A stretch of 44,934 nt of DNA from UBA660 sp046704245 (GCA_046704245.1 JBJKSD010000029.1:1-44934), one strand, 5' to 3'. Positions 16,262 through 25,362 are shown, numbered from the stretch's first letter. Program-made: numbers and translations. The notes: generated by a model from the letters alone, not told the origin.

Positions 16262-16557
16262 TGCCTTTAAATATCCAAATAAATTCTTTATTATTTTGTC
16301 TTCTTTATGGGATCTTCTTTGGTATTTTATATGGCATGAATTATAAAATTTTATATGAATCTAAAATAATATTTAGAATAATTATTACTTTTCTTTTTAT
16401 AATTGATAATATTCTTTTCTTTTACCTAATTTTACTTAGAATAAATAATGGTATTATTCATCCATATTTTATTTTAATGTTAATAATGGGATACTATATA
16501 GGTAATAATTACTATCCTTTAATAAAACGTCAATTAACTAGAAAAAATAAGCCATAG
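16261..16557 (+). CDS. yabQ: Spore cortex protein YabQ (short form)
   Basis: A 98-residue membrane protein with three hydrophobic segments (about residues 9-26, 35-58 and 67-83), overlapping the yabP stop by one base. Position, topology and the N-terminal LLYGIFFGILYGMNYKILYE pattern (family form: G-x3-G-x2-YD) match YabQ, a mother-cell membrane protein required for cortex assembly. It is about half the length of the 211-residue B. subtilis protein, lacking its C-terminal part, which is also variable in other species. The assignment depends on yabP next door and on the N-terminal motif. Confidence 0.82.
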   Translation: MPLNIQINSLLFCLLYGIFFGILYGMNYKILYESKIIFRIIITFLFIIDNILFFYLILLRINNGIIHPYFILMLIMGYYIGNNYYPLIKRQLTRKNKP

Positions 16558-16559
16558 GT

Positions 16560-16588
16560 TTGCAAAATGATGGTGGCTATGCTATAAT
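16560..16588 (+). promoter_or_regulatory. Sigma-A promoter of divIC
   Basis: TTGCAA (16560-16565), a 17-base spacer and perfect TATAAT (16583-16588) with TGC before the -10. It separates vegetative divIC expression from the upstream sporulation pair yabPQ. Confidence 0.78.
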
Positions 16589-16611
16589 TTTAGCACTAGG
16601 TGGTGAGATAA

Positions 16612-16905
16612 GTGCCTACTAAAAAAGTCACTAAAAAAGATACAAGACGTTTTTTATTATTAGGAACTTTATCAGTAATAATAATAGTTTTAATTGTTGC
16701 TAGTGTATCCAGCTATTGGATTCAAATATATAAAAAGAGTAATGAACAAAAGTTTTTAAAAGAACAAATAAGTACCTTAAAAGAACAGGAAGCTAGATTA
16801 AAAAATGAGATTCAAAAACTTAAGGATCCTGATTATGTAGCTAGATATGCAAGAGAAAAATATTTGTTTTCTAAAGATGGCGAAATATTAATAAAGATAC
16901 CATAA
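16612..16905 (+). CDS. divIC: Septum formation initiator DivIC (FtsB family)
   Basis: A 97-residue bitopic division protein that works with FtsL and DivIB in the divisome. It has a short basic cytoplasmic N-terminus (PTKKVTKKDTRRF), one membrane segment (about residues 14-35) and an extracellular coiled coil (residues 42-72: KFLKEQISTLKEQEARLKNEIQKL), followed by the FtsB/DivIC motif DPDYVARYAREKYLFSKDGE. The start is GTG after an AGGTGGTGAG site. The yabP-yabQ-divIC order is exactly that of B. subtilis. Confidence 0.96.
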   Translation: MPTKKVTKKDTRRFLLLGTLSVIIIVLIVASVSSYWIQIYKKSNEQKFLKEQISTLKEQEARLKNEIQKLKDPDYVARYAREKYLFSKDGEILIKIP

Positions 16906-16930
16906 AAGAAGAATTTATATCTTCTTTTTT
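16904..16930 (+). terminator. Intrinsic terminator after divIC
   Basis: A stem of AAAAGAAGA (16904-16912) with TCTTCTTTT (16920-16928), a 7-base loop and further T's, beginning within the divIC stop codon. Confidence 0.8.
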
Positions 16931-16933
16931 ATT

Positions 16934-16964
16934 TTGACAATAAGAGCTCTAATATCAGTATATT
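16934..16964 (+). promoter_or_regulatory. Possible promoter of the membrane-protein gene/tilS
   Basis: A perfect TTGACA (16934-16939) followed by TATATT at 16959-16964 with a long 19-base spacer; GTATAT one base earlier shortens it to 18. It lies just before the gene at 16987. Confidence 0.5.
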
Positions 16965-16986
16965 ATTGCATCACGGGGGTTAAAAA

Positions 16987-17454
16987 ATGAATAAAATAAC
17001 AGCCTTTTTAAATAAAATTTATATAGTAATGGTTATAACTATTTTATGTAGTAGAGTTATTATTTTAGAAGAACCGTTATTTTTATTAGTTCTATGTTTA
17101 TATATCTATAATAATAGAGATTATTATTTTCTTTTTATTATTACTTTAGTTGTAATATATCCATTCTTTTTATTCATTAAAATGCTCTTTTTTCTAAATT
17201 TATTAGTCTTTCTTTTTAGAATAGTAGCTTTAACTAAATATCATAATATTAATCCTTTAGTTATTTATAATATAGCAATCTTTTGTTATCTATTAACTAT
17301 TAATTTAATAGAAAATGTAGATTTTATCTTAAATGACTCTTTAAATATTATTTTTATAGTAATAATTTTAAATATTATCCATTATATAGTAATAATTTTT
17401 AAAAAAGAATATAAAATAGCATTTTCACTTGCTCTAGATAAGATTTTTAGATAA
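16987..17454 (+). CDS. Polytopic membrane protein in the spoIIE position
   Basis: A 155-residue, strongly hydrophobic protein with about five membrane segments (near residues 12-30, 30-42, 47-65, 68-85, 93-112, 119-138) and no soluble domain. It lies between divIC and tilS, where B. subtilis carries spoIIE. Residues 20-45 (CSRVIILEEPLFLLVLCLYI) resemble the SpoIIE membrane region, which as I recall it contains GR-x-FILSE-x-LPFALPFF. It may be a SpoIIE-type membrane domain that has lost the PP2C phosphatase, or an unrelated membrane protein. It ends 24 bases before tilS and is probably cotranscribed. Function unknown. Confidence 0.7.
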   Translation: MNKITAFLNKIYIVMVITILCSRVIILEEPLFLLVLCLYIYNNRDYYFLFIITLVVIYPFFLFIKMLFFLNLLVFLFRIVALTKYHNINPLVIYNIAIFCYLLTINLIENVDFILNDSLNIIFIVIILNIIHYIVIIFKKEYKIAFSLALDKIFR

Positions 17455-17478
17455 AATTAGTAAAGAAGGTGATTCTTT

Positions 17479-18804
17479 ATGGAAGGGGTCTATGAATATT
17501 TACTTACTGATGTAGGATTAAAGTTTGGTGATACAATTGTAGTGGGTGTATCTGGTGGCCCAGATTCAATGGCTTTACTGCATTTATTAATTCAAATTAA
17601 AAAAGAGGTAGAAATTTTTGTTATTTGTGCGCATGTTAATCATAATGTTAGAAAAGAGAGCGAAAAAGAAAAAGAATTTTTACAATCTTACTGTGATAAT
17701 AACCAGATTACTTTTGAATCAATGATTATCGATGACTATGGTGATGATAATTTTCATAATGAAGCTAGAACTAAGAGATATAATTATTTTGGTAAAATAG
17801 TTAGACGATATGGCGCTAAATATTTATTTACTGCTCACCATGCTGATGATTTAATTGAAACAATATTAATGCGTATCGCTAGAGGTTCTACTTTGCGTGG
17901 TTATAGTGGCTTTTCTAGAGTAGTGGATATGGGCGACTATAAAATAATTAGACCATTAATTTCTATTACTAAAGATGAAATAATCGCGTATAATAAAAAA
18001 AATAATATTAAATATGTACAAGATACATCTAATAATGAAGATAAGTATACTAGAAATAGATACCGAAAATATGTCCTTCCCTTTTTAAAGAAAGAAGATC
18101 CTAATATTCATGAGAAATTTATTAAGTTTAGTAATACTCTAATTGAGTATAATAATTTTATTGATAGGCAGATGTATGAATGCATTAATGAGGCATATAA
18201 ACAAAATGTTTTAAATATTGAAACTTTTATGAGTTTTGATAAATTAATTAGGATGAAGATAATATACTATATCTTGGAGAATGTTTATCAAGATGATCTA
18301 ATGTTAATATTTGATAAACATGCTGAATTAATTTATAATTTGATTACTTCTAAAAGACCTAATGCTTATATATATTTGCCCAATAATATTAAAGTAGTTA
18401 AGGCATATGATTCATTGACTTTTGTTAAAGAGCCAATGGAACATAATGAATATGAGATAGAATTAATTAGTTATATTAGTTTACCTAATGGTAAAAATTT
18501 AGAAATAGTTGAGAAAGAAGAAGGAACGGGTAACGATGTATGCCGTTTAGATTCTTCAGAGGTGCAATTACCTCTACACGTTAGAACTAGAGAAGTTGGC
18601 GATAAGATGCACGTTAAAGGGATGCTTGGCACTAAAAAGGTTAAAGATATCTTTATTGATGAAAAAATATCAGCTGATGAGCGAGAAATGTGGCCAATTG
18701 TAGTTGATTCATCTGGTTCAATAATATGGATACCAGGATTAAAAAAAGCAAAATTTGATAAAGACAAATTTGAAAAACATGATATAATAATCAAGTATTA
18801 TTAG
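17479..18804 (+). CDS. tilS: tRNA(Ile)-lysidine synthase
   Basis: TilS converts C34 of tRNA-Ile(CAU) to lysidine, so that AUA codons are read as Ile, a function that matters here because AUA is heavily used. The N-terminal PP-loop ATPase motif VSGGPDSMALLHLL is at residues 25-38, followed by CAHVNHNVR, ARTKRYNYF, TAHHADDLIETILMR, and DTSNNEDKYTRNRYR. The C-terminal domain ends with GMLGTKKVKDIFIDEKI and PIVVDSSGSIIWIPG. Length 441 is normal. The usual neighbour hprT is absent, and ftsH follows at 14 bases. Confidence 0.97.
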   Translation: MEGVYEYLLTDVGLKFGDTIVVGVSGGPDSMALLHLLIQIKKEVEIFVICAHVNHNVRKESEKEKEFLQSYCDNNQITFESMIIDDYGDDNFHNEARTKRYNYFGKIVRRYGAKYLFTAHHADDLIETILMRIARGSTLRGYSGFSRVVDMGDYKIIRPLISITKDEIIAYNKKNNIKYVQDTSNNEDKYTRNRYRKYVLPFLKKEDPNIHEKFIKFSNTLIEYNNFIDRQMYECINEAYKQNVLNIETFMSFDKLIRMKIIYYILENVYQDDLMLIFDKHAELIYNLITSKRPNAYIYLPNNIKVVKAYDSLTFVKEPMEHNEYEIELISYISLPNGKNLEIVEKEEGTGNDVCRLDSSEVQLPLHVRTREVGDKMHVKGMLGTKKVKDIFIDEKISADEREMWPIVVDSSGSIIWIPGLKKAKFDKDKFEKHDIIIKYY

Positions 18805-18818
18805 AAGGGAGCAGAAGT

Positions 18819-20768
18819 ATGCCAAAACAAAACGTGAAAAAAGGATTATTACCATACCTTTTATTATTTATTTTTATGATTACTATTTTTTATGGTTTTA
18901 ATATATTAAATAAAGAAGTCCATATCTTAAATTATGGTGATTTAATAAAAGAGTTTGATAATAATAGTGTTAAGGATATGACTATTATTCCAAGAGATAG
19001 AGCTAAAATATATGAAATAAGAGGAACATTAAAAGATTATAAAGAAAATGAATCCTTCTTTGTTAGAGTACCTCTTACTGATGAAATAATAGCTAGAGTA
19101 CTAACATATCAAGAAAAAAATAATTTTAAATTAGAGACAGAAGCTGATCCGGAATCAAGTTCTATCATACTAGTATTAATAAATGTTTTACCTATCTTAT
19201 TTTTAATAGGTGCTACTTTCTTTATTGTTACTAGACAAATAGGTGGAGCTAATAAATCAATGGATTTTGGTAAAAGTAGAGCTAGATTACATGAAGAAAA
19301 TAAAAAAGTTACTTTTAAAGCGGTAGCTGGGTTAAAAGAAGAAAAAGAAGAAGTTAGCGAATTAATAGATTTCTTAAAAAATCCTAAGAAATTCCAAAAA
19401 TTAGGAGCTAGAATACCTAAAGGAGTATTATTAGTTGGTCCTCCAGGTACTGGCAAGACTTTATTAGCTAGAGCGGTAGCTGGAGAAGCTAATGTACCGT
19501 TCTATTATATTAGTGGTTCTGATTTTGTTGAATTATTTGTGGGCGTAGGCGCTAGCCGTGTTAGAGATATGTTTAGACAAGCTAAAAATAATGCTCCATG
19601 TTTAATATTTATTGATGAAATAGATGCTGTTGGTCGTCAAAGAGGCACTGGCCTTGGTGGTGGTCACGATGAAAGAGAACAAACTTTAAACCAATTATTA
19701 GCTGAAATGGATGGTTTTGGTTCTAACGAAGGTATTATTATCATAGCAGCAACTAATAGGCCAGATGTTTTAGATCCAGCTTTATTAAGACCGGGGCGTT
19801 TTGATCGCCAAGTAACAGTTAACTTACCCGATGTTAAAGCTAGAGAAGAAATATTAGAAGTTCACGCTGAAAATAAAATATTTAATAAGGGTGTAACTTT
19901 AGAGAATATAGCTCGAAGAACACCAGGATTTAGTGGCGCTGATTTAGAAAACTTATTAAATGAAGCAGCCTTGCTGGCTGTTCGACGTAATAAGGAATAT
20001 ATTACAATGGCTGAAATTGATGAAGCAACTGATAGAGTATTAATGGGGCCAGCTAAATTATCAAAGAAATATACTGAATATGAAAAGAAATTAGTTTCAT
20101 ATCACGAAGCTGGGCACGTCGTTTTAGGTGTTAAATTAAATGATGCTAATGTTGTTCAAAAGGTAACCATTATTCCTAGAAGCCATGCTGGCGGTTATGC
20201 TATGATGGTTCCTAGGGAAGAAAAATATACTGCAACTAAATCAGAATTATTAGATCAAATAACTGGCTTATTAGGTGGTAGAGTAGCTGAAGAAATAACT
20301 TTTAGTGAAATGACTACTGGTGCTCATAATGATTTTGAAAAAGCAACTAAAATTGCTAGAAGTATGGTAACTGAATATGGTATGAGTGATTTAGGTCCTA
20401 TGCAACTCGAACATCAAGCAGAGGGCGTCTTCTTAGGTAGAGATTATAATAAAAGCAGAAATTTCTCAGACCAAGTAGCTTTAGAAATTGACCGACAAAT
20501 ACGTAAAATTATTAATGATTGTTACGAAAAAGCAAAGAAGATGTTATTAGCTAATAAAGATTTATTAGCATTGATAGCTAATACTTTAAGAGAATATGAA
20601 ACTTTAACAAAAGAACAGATAGAATATCTAGTTGAACACGGTCATATGCCTAAAGAAGACTTAGAAGATCGTTCTTTAATTGAATTAAGGGATATGGCTA
20701 AAGATAAAGGTATTAAAAACTATCGTAAGATGACAAAAGAAGAATTAATTAAAGAACTTAATAAATAA
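18819..20768 (+). CDS. ftsH: ATP-dependent zinc metalloprotease FtsH
   Basis: A membrane-bound AAA+ protease for quality control of membrane and regulatory proteins. Two membrane segments (about residues 11-30 and 114-135) flank the external domain. Walker A GPPGTGKT is at 207-214; Walker B is IFIDEIDAVG; the second region of homology includes NRPDVLDPALLRPGRFDR; and the zinc site HEAGH is at 429-433. Residues 615-649 form an extra C-terminal module (SLIELRDMAKDKGIKNY..MTKEELIKEL) resembling the Rho N-terminal/SAP-like fold, not a normal FtsH tail. A GGGAG site precedes the ATG. It is likely cotranscribed with tilS. Confidence 0.98.
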   Translation: MPKQNVKKGLLPYLLLFIFMITIFYGFNILNKEVHILNYGDLIKEFDNNSVKDMTIIPRDRAKIYEIRGTLKDYKENESFFVRVPLTDEIIARVLTYQEKNNFKLETEADPESSSIILVLINVLPILFLIGATFFIVTRQIGGANKSMDFGKSRARLHEENKKVTFKAVAGLKEEKEEVSELIDFLKNPKKFQKLGARIPKGVLLVGPPGTGKTLLARAVAGEANVPFYYISGSDFVELFVGVGASRVRDMFRQAKNNAPCLIFIDEIDAVGRQRGTGLGGGHDEREQTLNQLLAEMDGFGSNEGIIIIAATNRPDVLDPALLRPGRFDRQVTVNLPDVKAREEILEVHAENKIFNKGVTLENIARRTPGFSGADLENLLNEAALLAVRRNKEYITMAEIDEATDRVLMGPAKLSKKYTEYEKKLVSYHEAGHVVLGVKLNDANVVQKVTIIPRSHAGGYAMMVPREEKYTATKSELLDQITGLLGGRVAEEITFSEMTTGAHNDFEKATKIARSMVTEYGMSDLGPMQLEHQAEGVFLGRDYNKSRNFSDQVALEIDRQIRKIINDCYEKAKKMLLANKDLLALIANTLREYETLTKEQIEYLVEHGHMPKEDLEDRSLIELRDMAKDKGIKNYRKMTKEELIKELNK

Positions 20769-20778
20769 GTTCTTTTGG
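20751..20778 (+). terminator. Inverted repeat across the ftsH stop codon
   Basis: A perfect 10-bp stem (20751-20760 with 20766-20775) with a 5-base loop, spanning the ftsH stop. Only four T's follow before GG, so it is at best a weak or partial terminator ahead of dusB. It might instead protect the 3' end or modulate coupling. Confidence 0.4.
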
Positions 20779-20793
20779 TTTATGGGTGATTTT

Positions 20794-21783
20794 ATGAAAT
20801 GGAAGATAGGCAATATAATTATTGATAATCAAGTATGTTTAGCACCAATGGCTGGAATAGGTAATAGTGCTTTTAGATCAATAATAAAAGAATTTGGATG
20901 TGGACTTATCTATACTGAAATGATTAGTGATAAGGCAATAATGTATGATAATAAAAAAACTATCGATATGCTTTATATTTTAGATAAAGAAAGGCCTGTA
21001 GCTGTTCAAATATTTGGTAATGATAAAGAATCTTTTATATATGCAGCTAAATATATATATGATAAAATAAAACCAGATATTATTGATATTAATATGGGGT
21101 GCCCAGTTCCTAAAGTAGCAGTTAAAAGTCAAGCTGGAGCAGCCTTATTAAAAGATCCAGATAAAATATATGATATTGTAAAAAGTGTAGTTAGTGTTGT
21201 TCCTTGTCCGATAACAGTTAAAATGAGAAGTGGTTGGGATGCTAATAGTATAAATGCTGTTGAAGTAGCTCAAGTATGTGAAAAAGCAGGAGCAAGTGCC
21301 ATTTGTATTCACCCTAGAACTAGAAGTCAAGGTTATAGCGGTAAAGCTGATTGGCATATAATAGAACAAATAAAGAGAAATGTATCTATTCCTGTTATAG
21401 GTAATGGCGATATAAAAACACCCCAAGATGCTAAAAGGATGTTAGATGAGACAAAATGTGATGCGATTATGGTAGGAAGAGGCGTTTTAGGTAATCCTTG
21501 GTTAATTAAACAAATAATAGCATATTTAGATAATGGCGAAATATTATCAATTCCTTCTTTGAAAGAAAAAGTTAATATGGGTATTGAACATTTAAAAAGA
21601 TTAATAGCCTTAAAAGGTGAGAAAATAGCTCTATTGGAAATAAGGAATCATATTGCGTGGTATGTAAGAGGATTGCCCCATGCTAATGAATTAAAAAAAG
21701 CAATATATGAAACTAAAACAAGTAAAGATTTAATTAATATCTTAAATAAATATATTAAAAATAATGAAAATATATTAAAATAG
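20794..21783 (+). CDS. dusB: tRNA-dihydrouridine synthase DusB
   Basis: An FMN-dependent enzyme that reduces uridines in tRNA (D-loop). The 329-residue TIM-barrel protein has LAPMAGIGNSAFR, GLIYTEMISDKA, the substrate-channel segment IDINMGCPVPKV with the catalytic Cys, GAALLKDPDKI, ICIHPRTRSQGYSGKADW and GNGDIKTPQDA..MVGRGVLGNPW. The start at 20794 is preferred over ATG 20782 because GGGTGAT (20784-20790) lies just before it, a spacing seen repeatedly in this genome. It lies between ftsH and lysS as in B. subtilis, although coaX, hslO, cysK and the folate genes between them are gone. Confidence 0.96.
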   Translation: MKWKIGNIIIDNQVCLAPMAGIGNSAFRSIIKEFGCGLIYTEMISDKAIMYDNKKTIDMLYILDKERPVAVQIFGNDKESFIYAAKYIYDKIKPDIIDINMGCPVPKVAVKSQAGAALLKDPDKIYDIVKSVVSVVPCPITVKMRSGWDANSINAVEVAQVCEKAGASAICIHPRTRSQGYSGKADWHIIEQIKRNVSIPVIGNGDIKTPQDAKRMLDETKCDAIMVGRGVLGNPWLIKQIIAYLDNGEILSIPSLKEKVNMGIEHLKRLIALKGEKIALLEIRNHIAWYVRGLPHANELKKAIYETKTSKDLINILNKYIKNNENILK

Positions 21784-21796
21784 AATAGGTGATAAT

Positions 21797-22393
21797 ATGA
21801 AAGCTCACTTCTATCAGCGATTAGTAGCATATATAATAGATGTTTTTATCCTCGGTATAATAATTTCAATTTTGGGCGTTATAATTTTACCATCAAATAA
21901 TGTTAACACATTACGCGATGAAGCAGCAATTGAATTTGATAATTATATTGCCGGTGAAACTACTAACGAAGTATATGTTAATCGTATGATGCAGATATAC
22001 TATGATATTGATCACGAAACAATTGGACAGGATATAATTCAATTTACTATTTATGTTTTATATTTTATTGTCTTTCAATTTCGTAATAATGGTCAAACTA
22101 TTGGTAAAAAAATAATGAAGATTAAAATTGTTAAAAATGATAAGACACCATTAACTACTGATGATCTTGCTAAACGTAGTTTAATTATTAATGGGCTATT
22201 ATTTGCAATGATAACATTGTTAGGCATAATAACTTTAGATAAAGTTACTTATTTTGGTGTTAATGCCGTAATTGGATTTATTCAATTATCTATTATAGTT
22301 ATATCAGCTTTTATGGTATTATATAGAAAAGATGGAAGAGGTATTCAAGATTTATTTGCAGGCACTAAAGTTATTATTGATAAAGGAGAGTAA
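21797..22393 (+). CDS. RDD family membrane protein
   Basis: A 198-residue protein of the RDD family, named for conserved Arg and Asp residues. The N-terminal segment FYQRLVAYIIDVFILGIII carries the first Arg-Asp pair in a membrane helix, a second helix lies near residues 82-95, then comes the family's GQTIGKKIMKIKIV, a helix pair near 130-175, and the terminal KDGRGIQDLFAGTKVI. RDD proteins are proposed transporters or ion exchangers; the actual substrate cannot be told. It sits 13 bases after dusB and 5 before lysS, so it is part of the same transcript, a position not known from B. subtilis. Confidence 0.88.
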   Translation: MKAHFYQRLVAYIIDVFILGIIISILGVIILPSNNVNTLRDEAAIEFDNYIAGETTNEVYVNRMMQIYYDIDHETIGQDIIQFTIYVLYFIVFQFRNNGQTIGKKIMKIKIVKNDKTPLTTDDLAKRSLIINGLLFAMITLLGIITLDKVTYFGVNAVIGFIQLSIIVISAFMVLYRKDGRGIQDLFAGTKVIIDKGE

Positions 22394-22398
22394 TATAT

Positions 22399-23871
22399 AT
22401 GGAATTAAGTGAACAAGAAATAGTTAGAAGAAAAAAAATTGATGAAATAAAAGAACACTTTAATCCCTATCCTGAACGTTTTGAAGTTACTCATCGATTA
22501 ATAGAGGCCAAAGAATTAGCTGATGGGGCAAAAGGAGTTAAAGTGGCAGGGCGTATTGTTTTTATGCGCAAGATGGGTAAATTAACTTTTATTAAGATTA
22601 GAGATATATTTGGAGATATTCAATTATCAATTAAAAGTGATATTGTTGGCGATGAAAAATACGAAACATTTAAAGATGTTTTTGATATAGGGGATTTTAT
22701 AGGCGTTGAAGGCGAGATATTTACTACTCATACTGGTGAAAAAACCGTAAGAGCTAATTCTTATACTTTCCTAGGCAAAGCTTTAAAACCATTGCCAGAA
22801 AAATTCCATGGTTTATCAGATCCAGAACTATGTTATCGTAATAGATATGTTGATTTAATTATGAATGAGGATACTAGAAAAAGATTTTTATTGCGTTTTG
22901 AATTTATTAAACAAGTAAGAAGATATTTAGAAGATTTAAACTATATTGAAATTGAAACACCTGTTTTAATTAATAAACCATCAGGAGCAGTTGCTAAACC
23001 ATTTATTGCGCATCATAATGCTTTAGACATGGATGTTTATTTAAGAATAGCCCCTGAAACTTATTTAAAAAGAGCTATTGTAGCTGGTTTTACTAGAGTA
23101 TTTGAAGTAGCAAGATGTTTTAGAAATGAAGGGGTTGACTCTAATCATTTGCAAGATTTTACTATGATAGAGGGATATTGTGCCTATTATAATTATGAAG
23201 ATACAATGAAATTGATGAAAGATATGTTAACTACTATTATTAAAAATATCTTTGGTACTACTACTATTAGATTGGGTGAACATAATATTGATCTAGCAAC
23301 CGAATGGGAAATTATTGAATATCGAGATTTATTATTAAAGTATGTTAATATTGATATTAACGAATATGACACTAAAGAAAAATTATTAACTATAATTAAA
23401 GATAAGCAACTAGAATTAGATTCAGAAACTGATATTGATCTATTAGGATATGGTAGTTTATTAGATTTATTATATAAAAAGATGGCTAGACCTAATATCG
23501 TTAATCCTACTTTCTTAATTGGTCATCCAACTAAATTATCACCGCTAGCTAGATCTAATGATGATAATCCTGATATTACTGATCGTTTTCAATTGATAAT
23601 AAATGGAGCCGAAATAATAAATGCTTATTCTGAATTAGTTGATCCGATTGAACAAAAGAGAAGACTAGAAGAACAAGCTAAATTACGTAGAGCCGGCGAT
23701 GAAGAAGCCATGGAAATGGATAACGATTATATTGAAGCTATGGAATATGGCATGCCACCTATATCTGGTTGGGGTTTAGGTGTTGATCGTTTTATTCAAA
23801 TAATAACTGAATCACCAAATATTAGAGATAATGTTTTATTCCCATTAATGAGACCTATAAATAAAGAATAA
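22399..23871 (+). CDS. lysS: Lysine--tRNA ligase, class II
   Basis: It charges tRNA-Lys. The 490-residue enzyme has the N-terminal OB-fold anticodon domain (KVAGRIVFMRKMGKLTFIKIRD), then the class II core: motif 1 around YLEDLNYIEIETPVL, motif 2 FEVARCFRNEGVDSNHLQDFTMIEGYCAY, and motif 3 GWGLGVDRFIQIITESPNIRDNVLFPLMRP. Length and motifs are normal. A GGAGAG site overlaps the end of the RDD gene, indicating coupling. No terminator is obvious after the stop, but a fresh promoter follows. Confidence 0.98.
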   Translation: MELSEQEIVRRKKIDEIKEHFNPYPERFEVTHRLIEAKELADGAKGVKVAGRIVFMRKMGKLTFIKIRDIFGDIQLSIKSDIVGDEKYETFKDVFDIGDFIGVEGEIFTTHTGEKTVRANSYTFLGKALKPLPEKFHGLSDPELCYRNRYVDLIMNEDTRKRFLLRFEFIKQVRRYLEDLNYIEIETPVLINKPSGAVAKPFIAHHNALDMDVYLRIAPETYLKRAIVAGFTRVFEVARCFRNEGVDSNHLQDFTMIEGYCAYYNYEDTMKLMKDMLTTIIKNIFGTTTIRLGEHNIDLATEWEIIEYRDLLLKYVNIDINEYDTKEKLLTIIKDKQLELDSETDIDLLGYGSLLDLLYKKMARPNIVNPTFLIGHPTKLSPLARSNDDNPDITDRFQLIINGAEIINAYSELVDPIEQKRRLEEQAKLRRAGDEEAMEMDNDYIEAMEYGMPPISGWGLGVDRFIQIITESPNIRDNVLFPLMRPINKE

Positions 23872-23897
23872 AAAATATAATATATTAGAAATTATTG

Positions 23898-23906
23898 TGA
23901 TATAAT
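23898..23906 (+). promoter_or_regulatory. Extended -10 promoter of the permease gene
   Basis: TGA-TATAAT (23898-23906), 22 bases before the GTG start. No good -35 is visible, which is tolerable for an extended -10 promoter. Confidence 0.5.
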
Positions 23907-23928
23907 TTTATTATAGGAGGTTAGAGAA

Positions 23929-25317
23929 GTGAAAAAACATAATCTATTTAAAATTATTCTTATCACTTTAGGAATAATTGCATTACTAACATGGATTATA
24001 CCAGTTAGTGATTATGGCGAAAGCGGTTTAATTTTAGGAGAAAGGATTCCAGCTGGAATATGGTCATTATTTCAATATGTTATTATGACACTACAGTATA
24101 TGGCATCACCAATTATCTTTATTCTTATAGTAGGTGGATTCTATGGTGTACTAAATAAAACTGGTGTCTATAATAAACTTATTGATATGGTAGTAACCAG
24201 ATTTAAGGGTCGTGAGAAGGTATTATTAATAGCTATTGCTATTTTATTAGCTATCATTACATCATTTACTGGATTATCATTAGCATTATTCTTCATATTC
24301 CCATTCATTATTTCAGTATTATTGATATTAGGATTTGATAGAATGAGTATACTTGCTACAACTGTAGGCAGTGTGTTAGTGGGTATCATAGGCTCTACTT
24401 ATTCAAGCAATATAGTTGAAAATATTAATTATAGTTTAGCTTTAAATTTTCAAACTGAAATAATTAGTAAGATTTTCTTATTTGTTATTGCTTTATTCTT
24501 ATTGATTACATATATTCTAAATAATCAAAAGAAAAATAGATTATCTAGAAACTATGAAGATCCACTATATTTAGAAAGCAAATCAGCTAAGAAAAAAGTA
24601 TGGCCAATGATGGTAATAAAAGATTTTATATTATTAGTAATGATCTTAGGGACTCTATCATGGCAATCAGCATTTGGTATAGATTGGTTTACTAATGCTC
24701 ATCAAGCTATTATGAATTTTAAGGTATTTGATATTCCAATCTTTAGCCATTTAATTGGTAATGTTCCAGCCTTTGGAGGATGGACTATCAATGAATTTAG
24801 TGTCTTAATATTGATTATGACTATCATTATGGCTTTAGTATATAAGATTAAATTTGATAATGCTATTGATGCTTTTGCTGAAGGAGCTAAGAAATTAATT
24901 CCAATATCATTATTAGTTGGATTAGTTTATATGGCCTTCTTTATAACATCAAATCATCTTTATTATTTCACTATTATGGATTGGTTATTAAATCTTACTA
25001 AAACATTTAATATCGTAACTATGATGTTAGTAACTATAATTGGTAGTGTATTGACAGTAGATATAACCTATTTAACAGGTATTGTTCCAATATTGGCTAG
25101 TATAATAACAGATACTACTGTTTATCCTACTATGGCTATATTAATTCAATCTATGTATGGTTTAACTATGTTTGTAGCACCAACTAGTGTTTTATTAGTT
25201 ATTGGCCTATACTACTTAGATATACCATTTATCACTTGGATTAAATATATTTATAAATATATTATTCAATTATTAATCGTTATCACAGTAATATTAACTT
25301 TAATAATATTAATATAG
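23929..25317 (+). CDS. YfcC/DcuC-like permease of unknown substrate
   Basis: A 462-residue transporter with about eleven to twelve membrane segments. Features suggest the YfcC/C4-dicarboxylate anaerobic carrier group of the ion-transporter superfamily: ERIPAGIWSLFQYV near residue 40, the GGFYGVLNKTGVYNKLIDMVV block (69-89), a hydrophobic re-entrant-like LLAIITSFTGLSLALFF, and a mirrored second half with FAEGAKKLIPISLLVGLVYMAFF. The substrate may be an amino acid, peptide or dicarboxylate, which the sequence does not settle. It begins with GTG after GGAGG, has its own promoter and terminator, and is inserted between lysS and clpC, where B. subtilis has rRNA genes and ctsR-mcsAB. Confidence 0.82.
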   Translation: MKKHNLFKIILITLGIIALLTWIIPVSDYGESGLILGERIPAGIWSLFQYVIMTLQYMASPIIFILIVGGFYGVLNKTGVYNKLIDMVVTRFKGREKVLLIAIAILLAIITSFTGLSLALFFIFPFIISVLLILGFDRMSILATTVGSVLVGIIGSTYSSNIVENINYSLALNFQTEIISKIFLFVIALFLLITYILNNQKKNRLSRNYEDPLYLESKSAKKKVWPMMVIKDFILLVMILGTLSWQSAFGIDWFTNAHQAIMNFKVFDIPIFSHLIGNVPAFGGWTINEFSVLILIMTIIMALVYKIKFDNAIDAFAEGAKKLIPISLLVGLVYMAFFITSNHLYYFTIMDWLLNLTKTFNIVTMMLVTIIGSVLTVDITYLTGIVPILASIITDTTVYPTMAILIQSMYGLTMFVAPTSVLLVIGLYYLDIPFITWIKYIYKYIIQLLIVITVILTLIILI

Positions 25318-25330
25318 TTAAAAAGATATA

Positions 25331-25362
25331 AAAATCTACACTTAATAGTGTAGATTTTTTTT
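25331..25362 (+). terminator. Intrinsic terminator after the permease gene
   Basis: A perfect 11-bp stem (25331-25341 with 25348-25358), a TTAATA loop and continuing T's to 25362. Confidence 0.92.
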
